NCBI GenBank assembly: GCA_964636225.1
Contig: CAZWQM010000004.1
Coordinates: forward strand, 1-64,000
Source of the DNA: UBA1858 sp964636225
GTDB lineage: Bacteria; Pseudomonadota; Gammaproteobacteria; UBA4575
Direction: 5' to 3'
DNA: 64,000 nt
The notes below the pieces were generated by a model, which worked only from the letters and a program-made list of their open reading frames with translations, ran no database searches and was not told where the DNA came from. Below are positions 36,101-44,829 of this stretch, piece after piece. Numbering within the stretch: position 1 is the stretch's first letter; every line of letters begins with the position of its first letter. Made by a program: the position numbers and the translations under genes.

Positions 36101-36202
36101 TTAGAACACGCTGATCCATAATCCAAAGGAGCCACAGGCCCCCAGCGTATAGAGTCCTGGGTCGATAATGGTCCAGCATTTTTTATACATTTCTTTAAAC
36201 AT
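36101..36202 (-). CDS. Small single-helix protein A with a W-x2-IDP motif
   Basis: 33 residues: MFKEMYKKCWTIIDPGLYTL then GACGSFGLWISVF. AGAGGAG lies six bases before the ATG, one of the best ribosome-binding sites in the window, and a strong terminator follows 12 bases after the stop, so this is very probably a real gene. With small protein B it forms a pair with the same W-x2-IDP motif and one hydrophobic stretch. Neither was recognised as a known family. Confidence 0.6.
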   Translation of the reverse strand: MFKEMYKKCWTIIDPGLYTLGACGSFGLWISVF

Positions 36203-36392
36203 GGCTTTCTCCTCTAATTTAAGAAAACAATACATTTCGTTAACATAGAGACGGCAACTGTCGTGCCAGTAATAAATCGTCGCTAACTGCTAATAAATGC
36301 TTGCTTTTGTATAAATTTATAAAATATGGCGAGCCAAATTAGAGCAAACAGTTGATAGTAGTGGATGTTTTTTGTGCGCAATTAGTCGGCAA

Positions 36393-36974
36393 TCATTTCG
36401 AAGGCATGGACGTGGCCATGACCAGAGTCCAATAAACACGGTAATCTGTCAGGTTGTCGCGACTGCAGGCTAAACCGATTTCTTTATAGGCACTGTTCAT
36501 TATGTTTTGGCAATGTCCGGCACTGACCATCCACTGATCCATGGTCTGTTCAGGAGTATCGGTGCCTCCTGCAATATTTTCAGCCACAGCTTTCCATGTG
36601 TAACCTGATTGAGTGACCCGCGCACCGGCATTCAGACCGTTGGTGCCTTGATGATCCAGGAAATTATTCGCAGCCATATCTTCCGAATGTGCAACGGCGG
36701 CTGCCGATAACTGATTATTCCAGACTACGGCAGGTGCCGCAGGATAAGTCTTTTCACCACAAACTCGTGGTGAAGCACGCAGGTTGTTTAAATAATTAAC
36801 TACGCGTTGTATACGCAATTCTGTGAAATCACACTGACTTGTTTTTGCGGGCGCTTTATATTTGGGTGCGTGTTCGATCTTTTTACTGTTGATGTAATCT
36901 GAAACGCCACAAGCTCCAAGGCTCAGTGTCAAAAATAAGAGTAAAAATACATGGGCAATGAATTTAATATTCAT
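36393..36974 (-). CDS. CAP-domain (SCP/PR1) lipoprotein
   Basis: 193 residues. A signal peptide with lipobox SLGAC places lipid on C22. The CAP domain has LNNLRASPRVC at its start, AVAHSEDMAANNFLDHQG with the active-site histidine/glutamate, GYTWKAVAENIAGG and MNSAYKEIGLAC. Secreted CAP proteins are common in bacteria with mostly unknown roles. It starts eight bases after the stop of the Cys-containing secreted protein gene. Confidence 0.85.
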   Translation of the reverse strand: MNIKFIAHVFLLLFLTLSLGACGVSDYINSKKIEHAPKYKAPAKTSQCDFTELRIQRVVNYLNNLRASPRVCGEKTYPAAPAVVWNNQLSAAAVAHSEDMAANNFLDHQGTNGLNAGARVTQSGYTWKAVAENIAGGTDTPEQTMDQWMVSAGHCQNIMNSAYKEIGLACSRDNLTDYRVYWTLVMATSMPSK

Positions 36975-36982
36975 AAGATTGC

Positions 36983-37306
36983 TTATTCATCCGGGTAGAG
37001 TTTGTAACAGGCAGACTGAATATACCTTGCGCCTATTTCAGTTTGTACTTGTTTGCCATATTTAAGGACACAATCCGAAGCTGTTTTAGGGCCAAACCAG
37101 GGTCGTTTTTTCTTAACAAATATTCTGTCATGAAATGCAAACTCGTTTTTGCATGCCGCAACCACTTCTTCAGCAATCGTGTCACTCTGGACTTTTTGCA
37201 TATTGTCCAACAGGCACTCCCAGTAGTTATCAGCCCCAAACCAGCCGGCATGTAACGGTTGGCTGATGGCGATTATAATAACCAGAATTCGCAGGTGAAG
37301 GAGCAT
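36983..37306 (-). CDS. Small secreted protein of unknown function
   Basis: 107 residues from ATG 37306; a TTG nine codons earlier has no ribosome-binding site. A signal peptide (LRILVIIIAISQPLHAG) is followed by a soluble region with four cysteines (WECLLDNM, AACKNEF, SDCVLKYG, SACYKLYP), which could form two disulfides outside the cytoplasm. Not recognised. It is in line with the CAP-domain gene and probably co-transcribed. Confidence 0.6.
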   Translation of the reverse strand: MLLHLRILVIIIAISQPLHAGWFGADNYWECLLDNMQKVQSDTIAEEVVAACKNEFAFHDRIFVKKKRPWFGPKTASDCVLKYGKQVQTEIGARYIQSACYKLYPDE

Positions 37307-37382
37307 TAAATACGACAGTTGCCTGCCAGGCAAAAATATGTGGCTGTAAAAAGGGAGATGATGAAGTTAGTGTATCATCCTG

Positions 37383-37985
37383 CTAGGGGCTATATTGAAA
37401 TGGCGAAGCTAATCCCACAGTGTTTGAATGGGTGTGATCAATACCGTTGCTGCGGTACCATGTTTTCTTGGATTTAGCGACTGCAATAGGATTGCCAGGG
37501 GCAACAGCAAGAGGATGGTTGGACACCACAACATCACCTCCATCTTCACCTTCAATGGTATACATTTCATTTTCACCGACTTTACCTATTTTCAGGTGGC
37601 GTTTTCTTCCGTCAATGGTAAATTCAATAGGGGCCTGTTCCACCGTTTTGACTTCACTGATTAAACTGGCAATAACGGCCAGATGTCCACCATGTTTTCC
37701 ACTCCATAATTCGCTAATGGCCATTACCTGCATTTCTGTGGCCGAGTCATCAATGTATAAATTGACTTTCCAGCCACCATCGGTCAACAGTCCGGGCGCT
37801 TCAAGATAAACTGCGACTTTGATGCCATCAAGATTGACCTCACCTAAATGACCTTTTTCGATGCGCCAGCCGACGAGAGCATTACAGTAACCTTTTGTGG
37901 GTGGCATGAGGAAAATACATGGACATACCAGATCGCAACTACATGATTCAAAATAATTGCCTTCAAGACTCCAGTTGCCTGCCAT
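37383..37985 (-). CDS. DUF1326 family protein
   Basis: 200 residues, the usual size. The N-terminal Cys cluster SCSCDLVCPC (C15, C17, C21, C23) is the family's main conserved feature and looks able to bind metal. A beta-rich body follows (DGIKVAVYLEAPGLLTDGG, then DVVVSNHPLAVAPG). Function unknown. It is divergent from the DUF2182 gene with about 100 bases between starts, which is a recurrent pairing. Confidence 0.88.
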   Translation of the reverse strand: MAGNWSLEGNYFESCSCDLVCPCIFLMPPTKGYCNALVGWRIEKGHLGEVNLDGIKVAVYLEAPGLLTDGGWKVNLYIDDSATEMQVMAISELWSGKHGGHLAVIASLISEVKTVEQAPIEFTIDGRKRHLKIGKVGENEMYTIEGEDGGDVVVSNHPLAVAPGNPIAVAKSKKTWYRSNGIDHTHSNTVGLASPFQYSP

Positions 37986-38084
37986 GGTGTATCCTCTGAG
38001 TGAATTTTTATACTGCAGTTGGCATAGTATACTCAGTGATATATGAAATACAAATATTGTAAATTTTTGTTTTATAAATAAATA

Positions 38085-38876
38085 ATGATGGATGCAAATT
38101 CTCTCCGGCTAAATTATTTCAGTCGCGACCATTGGATTGTGTACACCGCGATACTTGCGGTGAGTTTAATAGCATGGGCGTATATGGGCTACATGGGCTG
38201 GGCCATGCAACATATGGACCGGGTCGATATGTGGATGCCACCTGGCTCGGGAAGTCGAGCCTGGCAATTTTACGATTTCTGGATGCTATTTGTGATGTGG
38301 GCCGTGATGATGATAGCCATGATGACGCCTTCCGTGCTCCCGATGACATCACTTTATGTCACGGTGGTGCAAAGCAAAAAATCCAAACAACTGGCCTATA
38401 CTCCCACAATTGTATTTTTAGCTGGATATTTGATTGCCTGGACAGGCTACAGTGCAGTTGTCACAGTCATTCAATATTATCTGCATGTTTCAGGTTGGTT
38501 AAATTCCATGATGGACAGTCGCAGCTATTTATTTAGCGGGATAATTCTGGTGGCGGCCGGGATATATCAATGGACGCCATGGAAAGATGCTTGTCTTCAG
38601 CAATGTCGTAGCCCACTTCATTACTTGATGACAAGCTGGAGAGAAGGTTACGGCGGAGCGATTCGCATGGGTATTAATCATGGCTTGTATTGCGTGGGAT
38701 GTTGTTGGGCTTTAATGGTAGTGATGTTCGCGGTAGGTGTTATGAATGTGCTGTGGATGATATTGATTGCCTTATTTGTATTGGCTGAAAAGATTTCACC
38801 CCTTTCATATAAATATGTGAGATTAATTTCCGGTCTGGGGTTGGTGCTTTGGGGCAGTTATTGGTTGACGATATAA
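38085..38876 (+). CDS. DUF2182 predicted metal-binding membrane protein
   Basis: 263 residues with six or so membrane helices. The family core is MWAVMMIAMMTPSVLPMTSLY near residues 70-90, and SPLHYLMTSWREG followed by GINHGLYCVGCCWALM near 190-215. The Met, His and Cys-rich helices support metal transport or metal-centre binding, but no function is established. It is read divergently from DUF1326, probably from a shared control region (37986-38084). Confidence 0.88.
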   Translation: MMDANSLRLNYFSRDHWIVYTAILAVSLIAWAYMGYMGWAMQHMDRVDMWMPPGSGSRAWQFYDFWMLFVMWAVMMIAMMTPSVLPMTSLYVTVVQSKKSKQLAYTPTIVFLAGYLIAWTGYSAVVTVIQYYLHVSGWLNSMMDSRSYLFSGIILVAAGIYQWTPWKDACLQQCRSPLHYLMTSWREGYGGAIRMGINHGLYCVGCCWALMVVMFAVGVMNVLWMILIALFVLAEKISPLSYKYVRLISGLGLVLWGSYWLTI

Positions 38877-38903
38877 CCCGTGCTCATTGACTATGATATT
38901 TGC

Positions 38904-39917
38904 TTATCGTCCACCTACAGCCACGCGATAAAGACCGGGAAAGATATTCCGTGTATTTGGCAGAATAGCCAGGCATATATAAATAGTTATCGCAGGAGCA
39001 AGTACCCAGAAAACAAAGTAGGGGATTCCAACGGCGTAATGCAAGTATAGCTTGTGCAAGATAAACATAATCGGTACGTGCGACAGAAACAAAAGAAAAC
39101 TGTATTGAGAGTATTTTTCAAAAAAATTTCCAATGGGTGTATCCACAATTTTAGATAGCGCCGGCCATATCATGAACGAAGAAAATATTATAAACGCCTC
39201 TTTATTATTAATCCTATTGTAGATAATGTAGATACAGGCGCATGTGAAAACAGTAAATAAATGGTAGCCATATTTATCAAGACATTTGAGATTCCAGTTT
39301 TGCGTGGCCGCCAAAATACCTAAATAGAATGTAAAGTACATGCTGTTTCGCATGACTAACTCACCATCCAGATCCAGGTAGAAGACGATCAGTAAAACGA
39401 CAAGTCCAATGTAGGGTATTTTTTTGAATACAGCCCAATACAGAGGCGCGATTATTGAGATGACGAATATGTCTCTCAAAAAATAGAGTGGCTTGTTGAT
39501 TGGCAGAGTGGAAATGCCTGTGACCGCGTTTAACCAGGCATCCAGCGTGAAAGGATAGAGTATCTGCATAGCGTCATACGTGCCGTGATTATATTTTTGC
39601 AAAACATAGATAATCATCGCCATAGGTAAATTCCATAGAATCAGTGGAATCACAATGGATCTGAATTTTTTTACAAATAGCTTTTTTATGTTTTGATAAA
39701 GTGTGGAAGAAAATAATAAATACCCGGAAATTGCGGCTAATAGAGGCACTGCCGCGCGAAAGAAAGCATGGGCAAAAAATGCTTTTGTTGTCTCTGCGAA
39801 GTGAAAGGTGAGATCGCTGAGTTCCATGAAAGGTGGAACATGAGTGATCACGATGCCAAAAATTAACAATAATTTAGCAATGGTGATTCTTCTGTTAATA
39901 TCACGGTCTATTCGCAT
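38904..39917 (-). CDS. Acyltransferase family 3 membrane protein
   Basis: 337 residues with ten or so membrane helices. The conserved histidine appears early (FGIVITHVPPF), with a run FRAAVPLLAAISGYLLFSS-like segment and an arginine in KFRSIVIPLILWNLP. Such enzymes O-acetylate surface polysaccharides or peptidoglycan. It is alone, so the substrate is unknown. Confidence 0.82.
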   Translation of the reverse strand: MRIDRDINRRITIAKLLLIFGIVITHVPPFMELSDLTFHFAETTKAFFAHAFFRAAVPLLAAISGYLLFSSTLYQNIKKLFVKKFRSIVIPLILWNLPMAMIIYVLQKYNHGTYDAMQILYPFTLDAWLNAVTGISTLPINKPLYFLRDIFVISIIAPLYWAVFKKIPYIGLVVLLIVFYLDLDGELVMRNSMYFTFYLGILAATQNWNLKCLDKYGYHLFTVFTCACIYIIYNRINNKEAFIIFSSFMIWPALSKIVDTPIGNFFEKYSQYSFLLFLSHVPIMFILHKLYLHYAVGIPYFVFWVLAPAITIYICLAILPNTRNIFPGLYRVAVGGR

Positions 39918-40119
39918 TTTTTGAAAATTTAAGAAGTGAGTCCATGTTCAATAATAAAAGCGATTATAATGGCTCTCTATTCAAACATTTTGATAACTGT
40001 GTCACAGCTTATGAGCAGCATCAGTAAAGTGAAAAAAATTTATTGCGAGTGAGGCGGAGAATTATTCGAATGCATTATTTGTGATGTAAGGAAATGAAGT
40101 AGGGAAATAATGAATAGGT

Positions 40120-40410
40120 ATGATTATGATTAAGGTTAAAACGAGTAAAATTCATGGGAAAGGCTTATTTAGTTCGAAAAAAATCCGTAAAGATACGGTA
40201 ATAGGAAAGTGTAAAACCAAAAAAACCCGGAAAGAGAATATGTACACTTTATGGATTGGTGATAAGCCGCGTGATGTAACCTGTGATTTGCGTTATATCA
40301 ATCATTCCAGCAAGCCAAATGTGGCCTATTATGATGATCTGGAAGTTGTGGCTCTTAGAGATATCAAAAAGGGCGAAGAATTATTACATGATTACGGTTG
40401 GGGCGACTAA
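40120..40410 (+). CDS. Mini SET-domain protein
   Basis: 96 residues. It begins HGKGLFSSKKI, the usual SET start, and has the methyltransferase blocks YINHSSKPN and GEELLHDYG. The insert between them is very short, and no pre- or post-SET cysteines are present. Bacterial SET proteins of this size may methylate lysine in a protein partner; target unknown. Lysine rich. Confidence 0.85.
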   Translation: MIMIKVKTSKIHGKGLFSSKKIRKDTVIGKCKTKKTRKENMYTLWIGDKPRDVTCDLRYINHSSKPNVAYYDDLEVVALRDIKKGEELLHDYGWGD

Positions 40411-40422
40411 TTACTCCGCCCG

Positions 40423-41931
40423 TTAAAACCCAAGTACGGGCCTGATGAACAAATAGGTTGCCAGGGTGATAAAAATAACGCCTATAATATTCAACCAAAA
40501 GCCTGCTTTACACATATCGGAAATCGCTATATGCCCTGAGCCAAATACAATCGCGTTAGGGGGTGTTGCAATGGGCATCATAAAAGCAAAACTTGCCGCC
40601 AAAGTGGCAGGGAATAACAAAAGATAAGGATGTATTCCGGCACCAATAGCAATACCAGCAAGGATCGGGACTAGCGTGGCGGTGGTTGCAGTGTTGGAAG
40701 TCAGCTCAGTCAGGAAAATAACACTGGCGCAGACAACCAGTATAAATACTATTTCCGGCACGTCGTGCAGAAATAGTGCCTGAGATGCGATGTATTCTGC
40801 AACACCATTGGTTTCAATCGCACGCGCAAGTGTCAGTCCTCCGCCAAACAGAATAAAAATTCCCCACGGTAGTTTCTTGGCTGTTTCCCAATCAATCACA
40901 AATATTCTTTGTTTAAAGTTAATCGGAATAACGAATAATGCCATGGCTGCGATCATGGCAATTCCGGGATCACTCAACTGTCGTAAAGGTTGAAAAGTCT
41001 GCTGATTAAAAGTGAACGTGATGTCCTGAAGTAAAGGTCGAGTGATCCAAACAATCACGGTGGTGATAAAAATAGAAATCGTGATTTTTTGACCACGATC
41101 CATTTTGTTATTTGACTTGGGGTCTATGTCCGATAATTGATTTAGATCATCGGCTTGAAATGGAAATACCCAGCGAGTTAATACAAGCCAAATCACCGGT
41201 AAAAATATCATCGCTAGAGGAGCGGCAAAGGCCAGCCATTGAGTAAAGCTAATCTGTGTCTGAAAACCGGATTGAATACCTTCTTCAAGAAAGCTGGCCA
41301 GGAATAAATTGGGCGCTGTTCCAATCAGTGTCATTGTTCCACCAACAGAAGCGGAATAGGCGATACCCAGCATCATACAGCGGGCAAAATTATGCTGACT
41401 TAAATTGGCAAAACTGTTTTGCTGAGACTGAGTCATCAATGTGATTATGCTCAGACCAATGGGTAACATGACAGCCGTAGTAGCCGTGTTGGAAATGAAT
41501 GCACTCAATAATGCTGAGGAAAGCATAAATCCAGCAATGATCATCAAGGGATGTTTGCCTGCCCTGTGCAGCAATGAATAGGCCAGTCTTTGATCAAGTT
41601 TCCAGCGTTGCATGGCCAGTGCGATCAGGAAACCTCCGATAAACAGGAAAATCAGGTGGGAAGCATAGGGAGCCGTAGTATCTTTGACGTTTGAAATATC
41701 TAGCAACGGGAACATTGCGATGGGTAATAGCGCGGTGGCGCTTATATCGATGGCTTCAGTCAGCCACCATATTGCCATCCAAACAGTGATGCAAAGTGTT
41801 GTTTTTGCAGAAAAAGTTAGTGGAATTAACGCTTTTTGGATATCGACATATTGATCAGGTAAGGCAAAGTATAGGCATAAGGCTGTCAGCGGGCCGGCGA
41901 AAAATCCAATACGTTGCACAGATAATTGCAT
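40423..41931 (-). CDS. SLC13/DASS-family anion:sodium symporter
   Basis: 502 residues from ATG 41931; the frame is open to 41985 but that stretch overlaps the moaA start. About twelve helices; the two conserved sodium/substrate motifs are ISNTATTAVMLPI and ELTSNTATTATLVPILAGIA, and a PPNAIVF block is near the end. The family carries dicarboxylates or sulfate; specificity is unclear. It is divergent from moaA with 44 bases between starts. Confidence 0.9.
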   Translation of the reverse strand: MQLSVQRIGFFAGPLTALCLYFALPDQYVDIQKALIPLTFSAKTTLCITVWMAIWWLTEAIDISATALLPIAMFPLLDISNVKDTTAPYASHLIFLFIGGFLIALAMQRWKLDQRLAYSLLHRAGKHPLMIIAGFMLSSALLSAFISNTATTAVMLPIGLSIITLMTQSQQNSFANLSQHNFARCMMLGIAYSASVGGTMTLIGTAPNLFLASFLEEGIQSGFQTQISFTQWLAFAAPLAMIFLPVIWLVLTRWVFPFQADDLNQLSDIDPKSNNKMDRGQKITISIFITTVIVWITRPLLQDITFTFNQQTFQPLRQLSDPGIAMIAAMALFVIPINFKQRIFVIDWETAKKLPWGIFILFGGGLTLARAIETNGVAEYIASQALFLHDVPEIVFILVVCASVIFLTELTSNTATTATLVPILAGIAIGAGIHPYLLLFPATLAASFAFMMPIATPPNAIVFGSGHIAISDMCKAGFWLNIIGVIFITLATYLFIRPVLGF

Positions 41932-41975
41932 ATAAGAAACAAAATTCAGCAGGATAACCAGTACGCATATTACAC

Positions 41976-42989
41976 ATGACACCATTGAACGACCAATACA
42001 ATCGACGTCTGAGGGATTTACGTATCTCGGTCACGGATAGGTGCAATTTTCGCTGTACTTATTGCATGCCCAAACAGGTATTTAACTCCAAATACCAGTT
42101 TCTGGTGCGTGATGATTTGTTGTCTTTTGAAGAAATTGCTCGTCTAACACAACTGTTCGTTAACAACGGCGTACGTAAATTAAGATTGACAGGTGGAGAG
42201 CCTTTGCTGCGTAAAAATCTGAATGTACTGATTGCTGAATTAAATAAAATTGATGGTGTTGAAGATATTGCTCTGACTACCAATGCTTCACTGCTAACCC
42301 TGGATAAAGCCAAAGAACTTAAAAGTGCGGGACTGCGCCGAATTACAGTCAGCCTGGATGCTTTCAACCAGGATACTTTTAAACGCATGAACGATATGAA
42401 TGTTTCTGTGCAAAAAGTTTTGGACGGCATTGATAATGCGCGCACTGCCGGATTTGATTCGGTTAAAGTCAATATGGTGTTGCAAAAAGGTGTTAACGAA
42501 GAAGAAATTCTACCTATGGCTGAATATTTTAAAGGCACCGATAATATTCTTCGCTTTATTGAATTCATGGATGTGGGTACCACAAATGGCTGGAATATGC
42601 AGGAAGTGGTCTCAGGCCAGGAAATCGTTAAGCGTATTCAGCAAAAATTTCCTTTGCAGGCAGTGGAGCCTAATTACACGGGAGAAGTTGCCAAGCGTTG
42701 GCTTTATCAGGATGGCAGTGGTGAAATTGGTGTGATTACCTCTGTGACGGATGCTTTCTGCGGTGATTGCAATCGCATACGTCTGTCTGCTGAAGGCAGT
42801 ATATATACCTGCCTGTTTGCTTCCACAGGTGTCGACTTACGTCGCCTTTTACGCGAGGGCGCTTCCGACGAATTTATTAATGAAGTCATCACTAACACCT
42901 GGAAAGAACGCAGCGACCGTTATTCTGAGGAAAGGGGAAGAGGCAATACCACTGTACATAAAGTAGAGATGTCCTATATCGGTGGTTAA
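41976..42989 (+). CDS. moaA: GTP 3',8-cyclase MoaA
   Basis: 337 residues, radical SAM. The SAM cluster is C23, C27, C30 (CNFRCTYC) and the second cluster C262, C265 and C279 (CGDCNRIRL, IYTC). The C-terminal GG needed for activity is present (SYIGG). It makes the first cyclic intermediate of molybdenum cofactor. The following globin gene overlaps its 3' end, so the two are co-transcribed. moaC is not in the window. Confidence 0.95.
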   Translation: MTPLNDQYNRRLRDLRISVTDRCNFRCTYCMPKQVFNSKYQFLVRDDLLSFEEIARLTQLFVNNGVRKLRLTGGEPLLRKNLNVLIAELNKIDGVEDIALTTNASLLTLDKAKELKSAGLRRITVSLDAFNQDTFKRMNDMNVSVQKVLDGIDNARTAGFDSVKVNMVLQKGVNEEEILPMAEYFKGTDNILRFIEFMDVGTTNGWNMQEVVSGQEIVKRIQQKFPLQAVEPNYTGEVAKRWLYQDGSGEIGVITSVTDAFCGDCNRIRLSAEGSIYTCLFASTGVDLRRLLREGASDEFINEVITNTWKERSDRYSEERGRGNTTVHKVEMSYIGG

Positions 42990-43371
42990 ACAAGCTTCTT
43001 TATATGAGCGCATAGGCGGTCAAACAGAAGTCACCCGTCTGGCAAATCAATTTTATAATGTCATGCAGCGCGATGCTGCAGCTTCACATATCCTTAATTT
43101 GCATCCTGCAAATTTGACACGATCACGCAAACGTCTGGCTCATTATCTGTGCGAGTGGTTTGGCGGCCCCAAGTTGTTTGGTGAGCCCTATGTGAATCCC
43201 GAATGGCTAAGATTAAGGCATCGGCATTTAAATATTGGCCTTGAAGAGCGGGATCAATGGATGCACTGTATGTCGACTGCGATGATTGAGCTGAATTATG
43301 CTGACGAGTTACAAAAAGAACTAAATAAAGCCTTTTTCCAGCTGGCGGGATATTTGCGCACCCGCGTATGA
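42982..43371 (+). CDS. Group II truncated hemoglobin
   Basis: 129 residues from GTG 42982, overlapping moaA by eight bases. The group II fingerprint is visible: aromatic B10 (Y25 of NQFYNVM), proximal H82 in RHRHLNIGLEERD and G8 tryptophan W93 in DQWMHCM. Such trHbO proteins bind oxygen, nitric oxide or sulfide. Its coupling to moaA is unusual; it may protect a molybdoenzyme or an oxygen-sensitive step, but this is inference. Confidence 0.85.
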   Translation: MVKQASLYERIGGQTEVTRLANQFYNVMQRDAAASHILNLHPANLTRSRKRLAHYLCEWFGGPKLFGEPYVNPEWLRLRHRHLNIGLEERDQWMHCMSTAMIELNYADELQKELNKAFFQLAGYLRTRV

Positions 43372-43392
43372 ATGCTGCCTTGTGAGATTGAG

Positions 43393-43917
43393 TTATTTCT
43401 CCAGAAGACGGGGAATGAGCTCAACCAGATTGCAGGGACGATGACGATAGTCCAATTGCTGGCTGATTAATTTATCCCATGCGTCGCTGCATGCACCTGA
43501 AGAACCCGGTAGACAGAAAATATAAGTACCATTGGCCACGCCGGCTGTCGCGCGAGACTGTAAAGTAGATGTGCCGATAGATTCAAATGACAGCACTCTG
43601 AACATTTCACCAAAACCGTCAATTTCTTTATCCAGTAAAGGTTTAATTGCTTCAGGCGTACCGTCTCGACCGGTGACGCCAGTACCCCCAGTGGTGATGA
43701 TGACTTGAGGTGTTTTGTTTGCAATCCATTGAGAGATGATAGCGCGTATCTGGTAAACATCGTCTGGGACAATTTCTTTGTGACACAGATTATGTCCGGC
43801 TTGTTCGAGTCGACTGACCAGTAACTTTCCTGATTTGTCATCCTGTTCTGTGCGCGTATCAGAAATAGTTAATACGGCAATGGATAAAGGGATAAATTCT
43901 CGTTTGTTATCTATCAT
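43393..43917 (-). CDS. moaB: Molybdenum cofactor biosynthesis protein MoaB
   Basis: 174 residues, MoaB/MogA fold. The molybdopterin-binding loop TTGGTGVTGRD is at 75-85, followed by the conserved PEAIKPLLDKEI. It adenylates molybdopterin before molybdenum insertion. It is convergent with the globin gene (21 bases apart) and followed upstream by the DUF2007 gene. Confidence 0.92.
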   Translation of the reverse strand: MIDNKREFIPLSIAVLTISDTRTEQDDKSGKLLVSRLEQAGHNLCHKEIVPDDVYQIRAIISQWIANKTPQVIITTGGTGVTGRDGTPEAIKPLLDKEIDGFGEMFRVLSFESIGTSTLQSRATAGVANGTYIFCLPGSSGACSDAWDKLISQQLDYRHRPCNLVELIPRLLEK

Positions 43918-43938
43918 CAGATAATCCTGTAATTTTCT

Positions 43939-44160
43939 TTATGCAGTAAATTTTGCGACTCGCCAATTGTCGATCACGCTAGCGGCCTGTTCGTAATCCT
44001 CTTCGCAGACAACCACCCGGATTAATCCGTTTGCCGGAAGTTCTCCCATCGCGCCCTGAAGATACTCACCTAATATGCTGGACTGAATGCCTTCACTTTC
44101 CAAAAGACCTTTAATAATATGAGCTTCGATGGAATTTAAAGCGTGCTGAACCGTTTTCAT
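43939..44160 (-). CDS. DUF2007 putative signal-transducing protein
   Basis: 73 residues, complete for the family: a helix with HIIKGLLESEGIQSSILGEY, then LIRVVVCEEDYEQAASVI. The fold resembles a small ferredoxin-like (PII-like) domain; no function is known. It is 21 bases upstream of moaB on the same strand and may be co-transcribed. Confidence 0.82.
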   Translation of the reverse strand: MKTVQHALNSIEAHIIKGLLESEGIQSSILGEYLQGAMGELPANGLIRVVVCEEDYEQAASVIDNWRVAKFTA

Positions 44161-44244
44161 GAGTAGTATATCGATAATGGTGTAAAACGATTATTATACT
44201 TGCAGACATCGAGAGCAAGTTGCTGCTTCATTTTTGATAATTGT

Positions 44245-44688
44245 ATGAAAATAGAAATTTTTAATCAGCCATTTAATCCTTTGGAATGGGTGCAGTCATA
44301 TCAGACAGACCAGACGTCATTACATCACAATTTTGGTGCAACGTCTGTGTTCGTGGGCACAATGCGGGATTTCAATGAAGGCGACGATGTGGAATCCATG
44401 TTTCTGGAACATTATCCTGGCATGACTGAAAAAAGTCTGGAAGCCATTGTGCTTGATGCGTTTAAAAAATGGCACTTGCTGGACGTGGCTGTGGCTCATC
44501 GTGTAGGTGATGTTTTCCCTGGCGACCCAATCGTTTGTGTTGCGGTATGGTCATCTCATCGTAAGCAGGCTTATGAAGCCAATAGACTGATTATGGAACA
44601 ATTAAAATCAACCGCTCCTTTCTGGAAAAAAGAGAATCTGGTGAATAACCATGCGCGATGGGTAGAGAAGAATACTGAGGGCTTCTAG
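44245..44688 (+). CDS. moaE: Molybdopterin synthase catalytic subunit MoaE
   Basis: 147 residues from ATG 44245; an in-frame ATG at 44200 would add 15 residues not typical of MoaE. The core GATSVFVGTMRDFNEGDDV, EHYPGMTEKSLEAI, and the catalytic lysine region AYEANRLIMEQLKSTAPFWK are intact. It uses MoaD thiocarboxylate to make molybdopterin. moaD is not adjacent, which is uncommon. Confidence 0.92.
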   Translation: MKIEIFNQPFNPLEWVQSYQTDQTSLHHNFGATSVFVGTMRDFNEGDDVESMFLEHYPGMTEKSLEAIVLDAFKKWHLLDVAVAHRVGDVFPGDPIVCVAVWSSHRKQAYEANRLIMEQLKSTAPFWKKENLVNNHARWVEKNTEGF

Positions 44689-44829
44689 TAAATACATAAA
44701 TAATTCTACAACTACAGCCGACATAATATTATTTAAAAGCTCTAATCCATAATTAGGCAAACTGAAAAATTAATGAATCACACGGATAGTAAGAAACTGA
44801 AATCAGGGAATTACGACTAAAGACACTCT

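Noticed and set aside
35848..36202. Light-harvesting alpha polypeptides
   Set aside because: The W...DP start is similar, but no histidine lies in the helix and no other photosynthesis gene is present.
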